The notes under the pieces were generated by a model, which was not told the origin of the DNA, did no database searches, and saw only the letters and a program-made list of their open reading frames with translations. A stretch of 64,000 bases of DNA, taken from NCBI GenBank assembly GCA_964411125.1, contig CAYPJU010000024.1, positions 16,126 to 80,125 of the forward strand, in the 5' to 3' direction. This DNA is from JBFIHF01 sp964411125. GTDB taxonomy: Bacteria; Myxococcota_A; Bradymonadia; Bradymonadales; Bradymonadaceae. Within the stretch, counting starts at the first letter, position 1. Every line of letters begins with the position of its first letter. The position numbers and the translations under genes were made by a program. Below, one piece after another: positions 32,123 through 41,416 of the stretch.

Positions 32123-34669
32123 TCAGGAGTCGCACTGCACGGCGTCGGCGACGCGGACCTCGTTGTTGTCCTCGTCACACTCGTTCTTCGTGCTCATCCC
32201 CGTGCCGTCGAAGTCGTCGACGACCGCAACGATGTCCCACGGGCCGCCGACCGGCGTGCGCTCGGAGAGGGTGACCCGTTCGGACTGTCCCGGCTCCAGC
32301 GGCGCCTGCGTGCGTGCGACACCGAGGTAGTTCTTGTTCGCTCCGTCGACGGCGTAGAAGCTGACCGGGAGGCCCGCCCCGACGCGCTCGGCGCCACCGT
32401 TGGTGACCCACACGGAGATGTCCACACCGCAACCGTCCGCCATGACGTTGATGTCTTCGCCGATGAGGTCGGGCGCCGCTTCGGGGTTCACGGTCGTCAG
32501 CGCATTGAGTCGGTACGTGTTGTGGTCGGTCCAGCTCGCCGCTTCCTGCTGCGGGATGGTGCCGTCCTCGTTCACGTTGTTGATGTGGTAGGTGTGCTGG
32601 TTCCAGATGCGGCGCGTCGCGACCCAGTTGTCCTGAGCGTCGCCATAGACGCGGATTCCCTGGAAACCGGGCTGGCAGCTCATGAGGCGGTCGCCGCACT
32701 CGAAGTCGTTGGTGCCGACGATGATCTCGGAAGCGCCGTCGTTGTCGACGTCGACGATGAGCGGGTACTCAAGCGCCGTGAAGGACGTGTTCGGCTGCTC
32801 GAAGAGGATGTTGCCGGTCGAGCCGTCGAAGACTCGCAGGTAGAGCTCGTCGTTGTAGACGACCTCTGCCTTTCCGTCCCCTTCGAAGTCGAAGACCGAC
32901 GAACCGGTGAGGTTCGACGAGACGTCCTGCGTCTGAACCGCCCACAGCCGCGCCTGATCGAAGGTCGGGTTCGGCGTGGTCAGGTCGACCTGAAGCGCGA
33001 CGTACTGGCTCGCCGCCGCGACACCGATTTCGGGCGTGCCGTCACCGTCGAAGTCGGCGACCGTCGGCGCACCGACGCGTCCGCCGTACCCGCCCGACAT
33101 CGACTCGACGTCGACCGGGCCCCAGATGACGTCGAAATTCGTGGTGTTGTGAATCCGAACCGTGCCGTACGCGGAGACGACGATCTCGGGCGAGCCGTTG
33201 CCGTCGAAGTCGCCGATGGCGGGGAAGCCGTCCGGGTTGGTGTAGTCTTCCCAGAGGATCGTGCCGTCGTTGCGGTACACTGTGGTGCCGGTCACGATCT
33301 CGAGCGTCGTGGCGTCACCGTCGACGTCGGCGAGGACGCTGAGGGCGCCGGTCGCGAAGTTCGACGCAGGGTCACCCATGAAGTGGTTCGTGCCGCGCCC
33401 CGCCGTTCCCGCGGTTCCGCTGTCGCGGCCGTCCCACACCATCGTTCCCGTGTGGTCGAAGACGATCGAGCCGACGACGATCTCGACGTCCCCGTCGCTG
33501 TCGATGTCGGCCAGGCTCGGTCCGCCCCACCAGAAGTATCCCTGGCTCGGCTGCTGCAGCGTTCCGCGCACGTAGTTGGTCTTCCACGCGACCGTTCCGT
33601 CGTGCTCGATCATGATGAGCCCGCCGTTCCACAGCCCCGCGATGACTTCGTTGAGCCCATCGCCGTCGATGTCGCCGACCGCCAGCGAACCTGCGGGCTG
33701 GATCTCGTAGCCCTCGTCGGGGCCGACGCTCCACAGCAGCGTGCTGCCGTCGCCGGAGATCGCGCGCACGGCGCCGTAGTTCAGGAAGTCGTAGTTGTCG
33801 GGGACGACGTTGGTCTTGAACGTCGTGAAGATGACGTCGGGGGTGTCCATGACGTCGATGGCGCCGTCGGCGTTGTCGTCGGTCAGGTTGGCCACCGCGG
33901 GCGTCATCATCACCTCGCCGAGGTCCGGGTAGCGATCGTTCGCCGTGATCGAGAACTCCCACTCGAGCACCGGAGCGAAGACACCGACGGGCGCGCGGTA
34001 CGTGCAGTTCGGGTCGGTGGGTCGACCGTCGCGGCGGGTCGTGTCGGGATCGCACGCGTCCCCCTGGTTGTCGCCGTCGGCGTCGGCCTGGTCGGCGTTC
34101 GGCGTATCCGGGCAGTTGTCACCGGCGTTGTCGATGCCGTCGCCATCGCGGTCCGAATCACATGGATCTCCGAGCCCATCACCGTCGGAGTCGGCCTGGT
34201 CGGGGTTTCGGACGTTCGGGCAATTGTCGACCATGTCGTCGATCCCATCGCCGTCCGAGTCCATCCCGCCGCTGGTGTTGTTGCTACCGTTGTTGGAGCC
34301 GTTGTTCGAACCGTTGTTCGACGCATTGTTGCTGTCGTTGTTCGAAGAGTTGTTCGTGTCGTTGTTGGTCCCGTTGTTCGTCCCGTTGTTGTTCGTGTTC
34401 GGGGCGTCGCAGGCATCGCCCGTACCGTCTCCATCGGAGTCGAGCTGGTCGGGGTTCGGCGTCACGATGCAGTTGTCGATCGAATCGGGGATGCCGTCTT
34501 CGTCGCTGTCGCGCGTGCAGACGTCGTCGATGCACGAAAGGCCGGATGCGCATTCGTCGTCGGCGACGCAGTCCGCGCCCTCGCCGAGCCCTGCCGCATC
34601 GTCCTCGCAACCTTTGCACGCCGTCCCGGCGAGCATGGCGACCATCAAAAAACCATAGAACTTCTTCAT
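32123..34669 (-). CDS. Large lipoprotein: TSP3 repeats, Asn-Gly linker and FG-GAP propeller
   Basis: The 848-aa protein has a lipobox (AGTACKG, Cys18), a Cys-rich segment (CVADDECASGLSC), TSP3 calcium-binding repeats (about 52-90 and 136-205) interrupted by a Asn/Gly/Thr/Ser linker (about 91-135), and a long FG-GAP/VCBS-type region (DVDGDG, DFDGNG, DFDGDG units, about 225-690) likely forming a beta-propeller. A CARDB-like end domain follows. Cell-surface adhesion or substrate binding is likely. ATG 34669 has GGAGGAG five bases upstream. Confidence 0.88.
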   Translation of the reverse strand: MKKFYGFLMVAMLAGTACKGCEDDAAGLGEGADCVADDECASGLSCIDDVCTRDSDEDGIPDSIDNCIVTPNPDQLDSDGDGTGDACDAPNTNNNGTNNGTNNDTNNSSNNDSNNASNNGSNNGSNNGSNNTSGGMDSDGDGIDDMVDNCPNVRNPDQADSDGDGLGDPCDSDRDGDGIDNAGDNCPDTPNADQADADGDNQGDACDPDTTRRDGRPTDPNCTYRAPVGVFAPVLEWEFSITANDRYPDLGEVMMTPAVANLTDDNADGAIDVMDTPDVIFTTFKTNVVPDNYDFLNYGAVRAISGDGSTLLWSVGPDEGYEIQPAGSLAVGDIDGDGLNEVIAGLWNGGLIMIEHDGTVAWKTNYVRGTLQQPSQGYFWWGGPSLADIDSDGDVEIVVGSIVFDHTGTMVWDGRDSGTAGTAGRGTNHFMGDPASNFATGALSVLADVDGDATTLEIVTGTTVYRNDGTILWEDYTNPDGFPAIGDFDGNGSPEIVVSAYGTVRIHNTTNFDVIWGPVDVESMSGGYGGRVGAPTVADFDGDGTPEIGVAAASQYVALQVDLTTPNPTFDQARLWAVQTQDVSSNLTGSSVFDFEGDGKAEVVYNDELYLRVFDGSTGNILFEQPNTSFTALEYPLIVDVDNDGASEIIVGTNDFECGDRLMSCQPGFQGIRVYGDAQDNWVATRRIWNQHTYHINNVNEDGTIPQQEAASWTDHNTYRLNALTTVNPEAAPDLIGEDINVMADGCGVDISVWVTNGGAERVGAGLPVSFYAVDGANKNYLGVARTQAPLEPGQSERVTLSERTPVGGPWDIVAVVDDFDGTGMSTKNECDEDNNEVRVADAVQCDS

Positions 34670-34892
34670 GGGTACTCCTCCAAAAACAGCGAACCTGTCC
34701 GCAACGCCGCTTAACTAGCGGGTTCGTGGGTGCATTGCAACCGTTGGCACCCCGCGACCGGGGTCGTCTGGTCGGACCGACGAGCGGAACTCCTCATCGG
34801 ACACGCGCATCGGGGGCGCCCGGGACAGCCGCTCCCGGCCCGCGTTCGGAGCTTCTGATCGACAGTCTTGGGAGGAAGTCGAAGCCTCCGGT

Positions 34893-35885
34893 TCAGACGA
34901 GGTCGGTGGCGATGTCGGCGATCAGGTCTTCCTGACCTCCGATCAGCTTGCGGCGCCCCACCTCCACGAGGACGTCCCGAGGGTCGACGCCGAACTGGAC
35001 CCCCGCTCGCTCGGCGTGCAGCAAAAACGAGGAGTAGACACCAGCATACCCGAGCATCAGGGAGTTTCCGTCCACCTGAACCGGCCGTCGCATCAGCGGA
35101 CGCACGAGCTGCTCGGCGCAGTCGATGAGGGGGTAGAGGTCGACCCCCGTCTCGATCCCCATCCGCTCGAGGACCGCCACCAGGACCTCGAGCGGGCAGT
35201 TCCCCGCCCCTGCCCCCATGCCGGCGAGCGAACCGTCGACCCGATCGACACCCTCCTCGATCGCGATGACGGAGTTAGCGACGCCGAGCCCCAGGTTGTG
35301 GTGATTGTGAAACCCAACCTGGCAGTCGAGGGCGTCCTTCATCGCGCGGATCCGCTCCCGGGTCTCGTCCATCAACAGCGCGCCGGCCGAATCGGTTACG
35401 TAGACGCAGTGCGCCCCGTACGACTCCATCAGCTTCGCCTGTTCCACGAGCTCGGCGGTCGGGATCATGTGCGCCATCATCAGAAACCCGACGACGTCGA
35501 GCTCGAGCTTTCGCGCGTACTCGATGTGTTGCCGCGAGATGTCCGCCTCGGTGCAGTGCGTCGCGATCCGGATCGTGTCGATGCCGCAGTCGGCGGCCAT
35601 GTCGATCTCGTCGGTCGTCCCGATGCCAGGGAGCAGCAGCGCGGCGAGGTCCGAGTACTGCAGGACTTCCCGCACCGCGGTCAGGTACTCGCGCTCGGTC
35701 GCGGCCGAAAAGCCGTAGCAGAACGAGTTGCCGTTGAGCCCGTCCCCGTGGCTCACTTCGACGATGTCGACCTTCGCCTCGTCGAGCTTCTTCGCGATCG
35801 AGACCATCTGCTCGACCGTGTACTGATGCGACAGGGCATGCATGCCGTCGCGGAGAGTGCAATCGTTGAAAATAGGTGTGCCCAT
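34893..35885 (-). CDS. 4-hydroxy-2-oxovalerate aldolase (DmpG/MhpE family)
   Basis: Class II aldolase that splits 4-hydroxy-2-oxovalerate into pyruvate and acetaldehyde, the last ring-degradation step of meta-cleavage pathways. The 330-aa TIM barrel has DCTLRDGMH at the N-terminus, GFHNHHNLGLG with the metal-binding His pair, and GAGAGNCPLEVLVAVL. ATG 35885 follows GAGGCGACCG. Normally it forms a channelling complex with acylating acetaldehyde dehydrogenase (DmpF), which is not in this region. A DmpH-like gene lies 2.2 kb upstream in the same direction. Confidence 0.92.
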   Translation of the reverse strand: MGTPIFNDCTLRDGMHALSHQYTVEQMVSIAKKLDEAKVDIVEVSHGDGLNGNSFCYGFSAATEREYLTAVREVLQYSDLAALLLPGIGTTDEIDMAADCGIDTIRIATHCTEADISRQHIEYARKLELDVVGFLMMAHMIPTAELVEQAKLMESYGAHCVYVTDSAGALLMDETRERIRAMKDALDCQVGFHNHHNLGLGVANSVIAIEEGVDRVDGSLAGMGAGAGNCPLEVLVAVLERMGIETGVDLYPLIDCAEQLVRPLMRRPVQVDGNSLMLGYAGVYSSFLLHAERAGVQFGVDPRDVLVEVGRRKLIGGQEDLIADIATDLV

Positions 35886-35960
35886 CGGTCGCCTCGTGCA
35901 TCGAATCGACGGGAGATTACACGGCCGGTCTCGGTTTACAAACGTCTCCGGAGCTCGCCG

Positions 35961-37661
35961 CTACAGCGTCACCGTCGCTTCGTGGCGACCGATTCGATCG
36001 CCGCGCCAGACGATACGGGCCTCCCCCGAGCCTTCGACGACCCAGGTCCGGACGTCGAGCGTGTCGCGGGTTCGTCCGGAATGAGCGTGCGCGCCGTAGT
36101 TCGGGACCGTCGAAGCCGAGAGCCCCTCCAGGTGCGGCACGCGCTCCCGCAGTTTTCCATCCTCGAGCTCCATCCCCTCGCCGAGCTCGAGCTCCAGATG
36201 CAGGTCGTTGACGATCTTCTTTCCGCGCATCGTGACGTACGTCGGGAGAAATCCGTCGTTCTTCATCGTCGCCGTCACCCGCCATAGTCCGGGCGCGAGT
36301 TCCCTCGCGTCGACCGACAGCGACGGGCGCGGGCACGCGCGGGCGTGGTCGAGCGCGAAGAGGGTCGCATCGTGACACACTTTCGCGAGGTACTTCGTCG
36401 GGGGATTGCGCAGCGTGTAGAGAAACTTCCAACCGCCGATCTCGACCGGCCCCAACTGGGGATGGTCGAAGGGGCGCCACGGTTCGAAGCCCTCGCCGTC
36501 GAGCTCCTCGTCGTTCCACTTCAGATAGCGGATCTGATCCTCCTCGGTCGGCTTCTGCCAGTGGTCGAGGAGCCGCTCCTTCGGTTCGATCCCCGCCTTG
36601 TTCTGCGGGTCCCACAGTTCCATCGTGAAGGCGTGGACCCCGTACTGGTCGTACGCCCAGTCGTCGAAGACGCCCGACACCGTCGTGACCGGATCGTATC
36701 GGAAGTCGTGGTACGTGCTCTTGCACGGGTAGCCCGTCAACTCCTCGCAGCGTTTTCCGAGCAGCTCGAACGAGGCGAGGTCGAAGGCGGGCATCTCCGT
36801 GTCGGGACGGTCCGTGTAGGGACGCAGCAAGACGCCTGTGTAGGTGTGGTACGACATGATCCCGCAGACGTTGGGATGCGACAGCAGGAAGTCGACCGCC
36901 GCTCGCGTCTCGGGTTCGCTCAACGGGTACGGCCCCGCTCCCGGTTGCTCCGCCTCGGGCTGCCAGCGATAGGGATAGTTGCGATTGAAATCGAGCCCGT
37001 GCGGGTCGCGCTGCTTCATCGGGCGCCGCGGGTCCCGGATCGAGTCCTCCTCGAAGAGCCCTTCCGCATACAGGTGGTAGAAGGGTCCCTCGCCGTCGTC
37101 CCACGGCATCCGCGGCACCAACAGGCGCGGATCTTCGTCCGATACTCGCCACGCCCCGTCTTCGGCCTCGATCCGCATCTGCAGCACGTGGCCGTCGCCG
37201 TCTAGATCCTGCTCGACGAGGCCGGGCGTCGGCTCCGGGTCGGGGTAGGGACGGCGGGCACTGCGCACGTAGTGGTTGTGCGTCAGACAGTACTCCGCCC
37301 CATCGGGGTTCAACCGGGGTGCGATGTACAGAGTCACGTCCTGCAGCAGCGAGACCACCGCCGGGTCGTCGATGTGCTCCGCGAGGTAGGCGATCGCGTA
37401 GAGCGCCGCGGCGTTGCCCGTCACTTCGCTCGCGTGGGTGTTGGCGTCGATCCAGTACGCCGGTCTGTCCTCGGCCGGGATCGAATCCGCCGCGGTCACC
37501 GTCATCACCCAGATGCCTCGCCCTTCCGGGCTCCGGCCGACGGAGTCGAGCGAGAAGTTGTCGGGGAACCGATCCGCGACTCGGCGGAGAAACGCCTCCA
37601 TCTCGTCGTGAAGGTAGTAGTGGTCGGGGCGATAGCCGACGCGTTCGAACGTCTCGGTCAC
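35961..37661 (-). CDS. M14-family zinc carboxypeptidase
   Basis: A 566-aa metallopeptidase. Zinc ligands are His76 and Glu79 in NTHASEVTG and a later His in MSYHTYTG; the catalytic Glu sits in TMELWDP. The usual substrate-binding NRNYPYRW and RPYTDRP segments are present. An added C-terminal domain of about 100 residues follows. No signal peptide is visible, so it is probably cytoplasmic or uses another route. GTG 37661 follows GGGGGAG. It may trim peptides, but the substrate is unknown. Confidence 0.88.
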   Translation of the reverse strand: MTETFERVGYRPDHYYLHDEMEAFLRRVADRFPDNFSLDSVGRSPEGRGIWVMTVTAADSIPAEDRPAYWIDANTHASEVTGNAAALYAIAYLAEHIDDPAVVSLLQDVTLYIAPRLNPDGAEYCLTHNHYVRSARRPYPDPEPTPGLVEQDLDGDGHVLQMRIEAEDGAWRVSDEDPRLLVPRMPWDDGEGPFYHLYAEGLFEEDSIRDPRRPMKQRDPHGLDFNRNYPYRWQPEAEQPGAGPYPLSEPETRAAVDFLLSHPNVCGIMSYHTYTGVLLRPYTDRPDTEMPAFDLASFELLGKRCEELTGYPCKSTYHDFRYDPVTTVSGVFDDWAYDQYGVHAFTMELWDPQNKAGIEPKERLLDHWQKPTEEDQIRYLKWNDEELDGEGFEPWRPFDHPQLGPVEIGGWKFLYTLRNPPTKYLAKVCHDATLFALDHARACPRPSLSVDARELAPGLWRVTATMKNDGFLPTYVTMRGKKIVNDLHLELELGEGMELEDGKLRERVPHLEGLSASTVPNYGAHAHSGRTRDTLDVRTWVVEGSGEARIVWRGDRIGRHEATVTL

Positions 37662-37675
37662 TGCTCCCCCGGGCG

Positions 37676-38014
37676 CTACTGCTGAAGACCTTCGAAGATC
37701 ACCGGGAGGCTCGCCACCCCGATCATCCCCGCCGAAATGGCGATGACCAGCGCGACCGTCGCGCAGCCGGCGAAGATCGAGAAAACGATGTTGGCGATGC
37801 AGATCCAGTAGCCCGCCTTCGTAATCGTCTCACCGGCAGCGGGGCTACGGCCCTCGCGAATCGCCTTGAGCTCCGAGCGTCCGATGAACGCGCCGACCAC
37901 CGCGACGATGAGTGGCAGCAGAATCCACGACAGAATCCCGCACGCGAGCGTCACGTACGCATTGGTCGACGGCTGGTCACCAGCCATCGGCGGTTTGTGT
38001 TGAGGTGTCGCCAT
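37676..38014 (-). CDS. Small membrane protein, DUF4190-like
   Basis: A 112-aa protein with a Pro/Gln-rich N-terminus and two TM helices (about 24-44 and 76-105), matching the DUF4190 pattern (AYVTLACGILSWILLP...). Start ATG 38014 is preferred: codons further upstream (from ATG 38059, which has a GAGGTG site) are AT-rich and unlike those of the gene. Function unknown; typical of small bacterial membrane proteins. Confidence 0.7.
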   Translation of the reverse strand: MATPQHKPPMAGDQPSTNAYVTLACGILSWILLPLIVAVVGAFIGRSELKAIREGRSPAAGETITKAGYWICIANIVFSIFAGCATVALVIAISAGMIGVASLPVIFEGLQQ

Positions 38015-38141
38015 CAAGAGCGGCGACGAACGAAGAATCGCTAGAATTTGCCAGATCATGCAGTCACCTCGCGGGGTCTCGATACCCAGAGTTGTAAGGA
38101 GTCGCGGCGCGGCTGGCAAATCATCGCAAGCGCACCCAACT

Positions 38142-38921
38142 CTACTCCTTCACTTCGGCCACTACCCGGCCCAGGCCCTGCACTTCGAGCTCCACCACGT
38201 CTCCCGCCGCCACGTGCTTCGCGGCCGTCGCCCCTCCGGCGAGGACGATCTGACCCGCGCGCAGTGTTTCGCCACGTGCCTGGAGCATGTTCGCCAATGC
38301 GGCGAGCGAGTTGGCCGGATTCTCGAGGATCGCGGCGCTCGATCCGGTCGCGACGACCTCGCCGTTCAGCGACATGACCATCCCGAGGTTCCCGAGATCG
38401 AGCTCGTCGGGACGCTTTCGGGTCGTCCCCAGAAAGAACGCGGTCGACGACGCGTTGTCGGCCACGACGTCGGGGAGGGTGAACTGAAAGTCCTCGTAGC
38501 GACTGTCGATGCACTCGAGGGCCGCGACGACCCACTCGACCGCGCCGAGTGCTTCGAGCGCCGTCACGGGTCCCCGGAGATCCTTGCCCAGGACGAACGC
38601 TATCTCGGGCTCGATCCGAGGGTGAATCTGCTCGGCCATCCTCAGGGCGTCACCGGACGACCGTTTCATCTTCGCGGTGAGGTGTCCGTAAATCGGTTCG
38701 TGCACACCGACCTGCTCCATCTTCGCGCGGCTCGTGAGGCCCATCTTCATCCCCACGATCGTGTCGCCACGCGCCTCCCGGCGAGCGATGGAGGCTCGCT
38801 GGATCGCGTAGGCGTCTTCCAGGGACAGGTCGGGGGCGTCGAGCGTGAGCTGCGCTACGGCAGAGGCGTCCGAAGCCGCGGTGTCGAGACGCGCGGCGAA
38901 CTCTTCGATCGATGGGGGCAT
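38142..38921 (-). CDS. 2-oxo-3-hexenedioate decarboxylase/2-oxopent-4-enoate hydratase family protein
   Basis: FAH-fold enzyme of meta-cleavage catabolism. The 259-aa chain has KMGLTSRAKM, VHEPIYGHL, PRIEPEIAF and DSRYEDFQF...VADNASST, which match the decarboxylase DmpH/XylI more closely than the hydratase DmpE. Both work in the branch that feeds 4-hydroxy-2-oxovalerate aldolase, whose gene is at 34893-35885. No ring-cleavage dioxygenase or ferredoxin is seen nearby, so the full pathway is not shown. ATG 38921 has no clear ribosome site. Confidence 0.82.
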   Translation of the reverse strand: MPPSIEEFAARLDTAASDASAVAQLTLDAPDLSLEDAYAIQRASIARREARGDTIVGMKMGLTSRAKMEQVGVHEPIYGHLTAKMKRSSGDALRMAEQIHPRIEPEIAFVLGKDLRGPVTALEALGAVEWVVAALECIDSRYEDFQFTLPDVVADNASSTAFFLGTTRKRPDELDLGNLGMVMSLNGEVVATGSSAAILENPANSLAALANMLQARGETLRAGQIVLAGGATAAKHVAAGDVVELEVQGLGRVVAEVKE

Positions 38922-38946
38922 ATGTCGTGGGGGGCGCGGGGCCCGG

Positions 38947-39843
38947 TCAGGGGAGAAGCGACGTCTTGGAGGTCGACGCGAAGACGAACGCGCCCTCCTC
39001 GACCCCGTCGATCGCGAGTTCGACCGAGTCGATTCGACGCAGCGCGAGGTCGAGCTGGCCGGAGCCGAGCTGCTCCAGGATCGTAGCCGGGACGACGAAA
39101 GCTCCGTCGTCTTCCACGCGGCAGGAGAGCCGATGCCCCGTCGAGCCCTTCAGCTCGAGGAACAGCGTCGTCTCGTCTTCGAGCGCCGAAGCCCAGCGAA
39201 GGTCGAGGTCGTCACCCCTAAGGGCGATCGGGTCGGAATCGACGGCGTAGACTCCACCCACCGTCTCGATCTCGGGGATCGACGGGGCGACGAGCGAGAT
39301 GTTGAAGCCACCGGCATCGGAGCCGCCAGGGGCGGCGATCTGGTACCGGGCCTGCGGCTCGAAGGGGAGGAAGGCCTCGTCGATCTCGAAACCCTCTTCG
39401 TTGCCGTACACGACGCCCGAAACCGTCCGGAGGTCGGGGACACGGCGCCCATCGAGCTGAATTGCGTGGTCGAACGCGGCGACGGAGATCGTGCCGACGT
39501 CGAGCAGGTGGAGTCGGACGTTCTCGTCGGTCGCCAGGGTCGGCGGTCGAACGGAACAGGAGTCGACGTCGAGCTCGAGATCGGGGCTCCACACGTCGAG
39601 CGCCTGAAGCGCAAGGTCGGTACTGACGCCGCGCACGGCGAGGAACTGCGCGTGAACGCTCACCCCCTCGGAGGCGGCGGGGTCGAACTCGACGAGCACC
39701 GAGCCCGAACGTTCTTCCTCCGCTTCGATCACCTCGGATTCGCGCGCGTCCAGATCACCGAGACCGTCGTCGGTGGTGCACGCCGCGGAGACCGTAGCGA
39801 GGGCGAGGAGTGTCGCCGTCTGAATGTTGCGTGTGAGGAACAT
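38947..39843 (-). CDS. Lipoprotein of unknown function downstream of the B12-controlled gene
   Basis: The 298-aa chain has a signal peptide with lipobox (TVSAACTTDD) and a mature part that seems all-beta (VLVEFDPAASEG, YAVDSDPIALRGDDLDLRW). No known domain was recognised. It lies 92 bp downstream of the riboswitch-controlled beta-propeller lipoprotein on the same strand and could share its transcript; no terminator was seen between them. A role in cobalamin binding or surface assembly is therefore possible but not shown. A start 54 bases upstream is also in frame. Confidence 0.75.
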   Translation of the reverse strand: MFLTRNIQTATLLALATVSAACTTDDGLGDLDARESEVIEAEEERSGSVLVEFDPAASEGVSVHAQFLAVRGVSTDLALQALDVWSPDLELDVDSCSVRPPTLATDENVRLHLLDVGTISVAAFDHAIQLDGRRVPDLRTVSGVVYGNEEGFEIDEAFLPFEPQARYQIAAPGGSDAGGFNISLVAPSIPEIETVGGVYAVDSDPIALRGDDLDLRWASALEDETTLFLELKGSTGHRLSCRVEDDGAFVVPATILEQLGSGQLDLALRRIDSVELAIDGVEEGAFVFASTSKTSLLP

Positions 39844-39935
39844 CGGGAACCTTTGACTACTTCTCGCCAACCGTAGCACTGCGCCCCCCGTAGTCAAGAG
39901 AACACGCCGGGGAGCGCCGCTCTTCCCGGGTCGTG

Positions 39936-41210
39936 TCAGGGGACGAAAACGAGGCCTGCCGGGGAGAACTGGCTAGACCATTCGACCGACTCGTCGTTCG
40001 AGAGATCGAAGATCGTGAACCCAGGAGTCGCGCCGCGATCGCCGATCGCCCAGAGATTCCGCGCCTCGTCGTACGCGATCCCACCGAACCCGGGCGATTC
40101 GATGTCGGTCAGCTCCTCGATCGTCGTGGTCTGCCCGACCTCGAACTTCAACGCCTTCGAGCTGAAGTCGGCGAGCGAGATCACGGCCACCCCCGACGTG
40201 GCGCTCGTCATGACGAAGCTCAAGAGATCGCCTCCCAGCTCCTCCTCGGTCACGACGGTCTCCACCGTGCCGTCGAACTCGCCGGGCCCCGTGCGGCCGA
40301 CGATCCCGATCCCGCCGTCCATCGCGCCGAAAGCTCCGGTCCAGCCGACCGCGAGGTCGTCGCCGACCCACTGCATCCCCGCCTGGAGGTTCTTCACCCC
40401 GGTGAGGATCGTGGCAGTCGCCGTCTCCGCCTGCACGTCGATCACCGCAAGCTGCGAGTCGGACTCGGCCGTGAAATTCACGAGGGTCTGAAGGGCGACC
40501 ACCAGCGTATTGTCGCCATCGAAGACCATCGAGCCTGGCTCGGGGTTCGAGTCGGTGTCGAACGCGTCGAGAGCGATCGCACGATCGAACGCGTCCGTCC
40601 CGATATCGATGGAATCGGCGACGCCGATCTGCCCCGTGTCGTAAAGCGAGACGAAGGTCTTGCCCCCCGCGTCGATCGCCGCGTACGGGTTCGCCCCGAA
40701 CCCACCCAGGCCTACCTCGCTATGGAGCTCGAGGTCGTTTTGCGGATCCACCACCCACAGCATGCCGAACGTCCGGTCGACCACGTAAACCCAGCGCTCT
40801 CCGGCCGACACGCCGACGTCGGACGCCGCCATCTGCGTCTCGTCGCCGAACGCGCCCTGCTCGTCGATCCCCAGCGACAACCACGACGAGCTGTCGGCCG
40901 CGAAGTCCGAGGAGACAGCGACCGCCCGGAACTCCGCGAAGGTGTCGGTTCCGTTGTTGGAACCCGACGTTTCGTTGTTTGTCGATGTGCCGTTGTTGGA
41001 CGCGGTGCCGTTGTTGGACGTAGCCGTCGTGCCGTTGTTCGACGACTCGCCGTTGTTGCTGGCCTGGCCGTTGTTGGTTTCGGCACCGTTGTTGGAGGCA
41101 GCGGTCGAACCGTTGTTCGAACCGCCGTCGCCGTTGTTAGCGGGACCGCAAGCCACCGCGATGAGGGCAGAGGCGCAGAGAAGGGTCGTTTGTTTTCGGG
41201 GGAAAGGCAT
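39936..41210 (-). CDS. Cobalamin-riboswitch-controlled beta-propeller lipoprotein (BtuG-like candidate)
   Basis: The 424-aa lipoprotein has a lipobox (ALIAVACG, Cys21), an Asn-Asn-Gly linker (about 25-90) that should hold the domain away from the membrane, and a repeated beta-strand domain (WVYVVDRTFGMLWVVDP, TFVSLYDTGQIGVAD, GGIAYDEARNLWAIGD) typical of seven-bladed YncE-like propellers. ATG 41210 has GGAG seven bases upstream. The leader holds a cobalamin riboswitch (41249-41412), so expression should fall when B12 is plentiful. In Bacteroides the surface lipoprotein BtuG, also a beta-propeller behind a B12 riboswitch, captures cobalamin. A B12-binding role here is inference. Confidence 0.85.
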   Translation of the reverse strand: MPFPRKQTTLLCASALIAVACGPANNGDGGSNNGSTAASNNGAETNNGQASNNGESSNNGTTATSNNGTASNNGTSTNNETSGSNNGTDTFAEFRAVAVSSDFAADSSSWLSLGIDEQGAFGDETQMAASDVGVSAGERWVYVVDRTFGMLWVVDPQNDLELHSEVGLGGFGANPYAAIDAGGKTFVSLYDTGQIGVADSIDIGTDAFDRAIALDAFDTDSNPEPGSMVFDGDNTLVVALQTLVNFTAESDSQLAVIDVQAETATATILTGVKNLQAGMQWVGDDLAVGWTGAFGAMDGGIGIVGRTGPGEFDGTVETVVTEEELGGDLLSFVMTSATSGVAVISLADFSSKALKFEVGQTTTIEELTDIESPGFGGIAYDEARNLWAIGDRGATPGFTIFDLSNDESVEWSSQFSPAGLVFVP

Positions 41211-41217
41211 GGTCGGG

Positions 41218-41221
41218 CTCC
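41218..41221 (-). promoter_or_regulatory. Ribosome binding site of the propeller lipoprotein
   Basis: GGAG on the minus strand, seven bases before ATG 41210 and about 28 bases after the riboswitch. Sequestration of this site is the expected way for the riboswitch to block translation, since no intrinsic terminator is seen between the switch and the start. Confidence 0.6.
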
Positions 41222-41248
41222 GTTGGCGCGAGAAGCAAAAGTCGATAT

Positions 41249-41412
41249 GTCGCGCGTGCCCGGTCTCCTGACTCACGACGCTGGTTTCACCCGCGCTCGC
41301 CTTCCCGTTCTTCGAACAGTGGCCTTTGGCGCGGGGCCCGCAGAATGCGGGGCATCGTTCACAGTGGCGCGTCCGTTCCGGATTCTCACCGGATTCCCGG
41401 ACCACGTGCGAC
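41249..41412 (-). ncRNA. Cobalamin riboswitch
   Basis: Read on the minus strand, the 164-nt region has the classic AdoCbl elements in order: P1 5' strand GTCGCACGTG (41412-41403), core GGGAATCCGGTGAGAATCCGG with GCGCCACTGT (about 41400-41361), variable peripheral stems, and the B12 box GAGTCAGGAGACC (about 41275-41263), closed by the P1 3' strand CACGCGCGAC (41258-41249; 9 of 10 positions pair). It sits 38 bases upstream of the lipoprotein start at 41210. This should turn the gene off when cobalamin binds. Confidence 0.94.
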
Positions 41413-41416
41413 CGGG

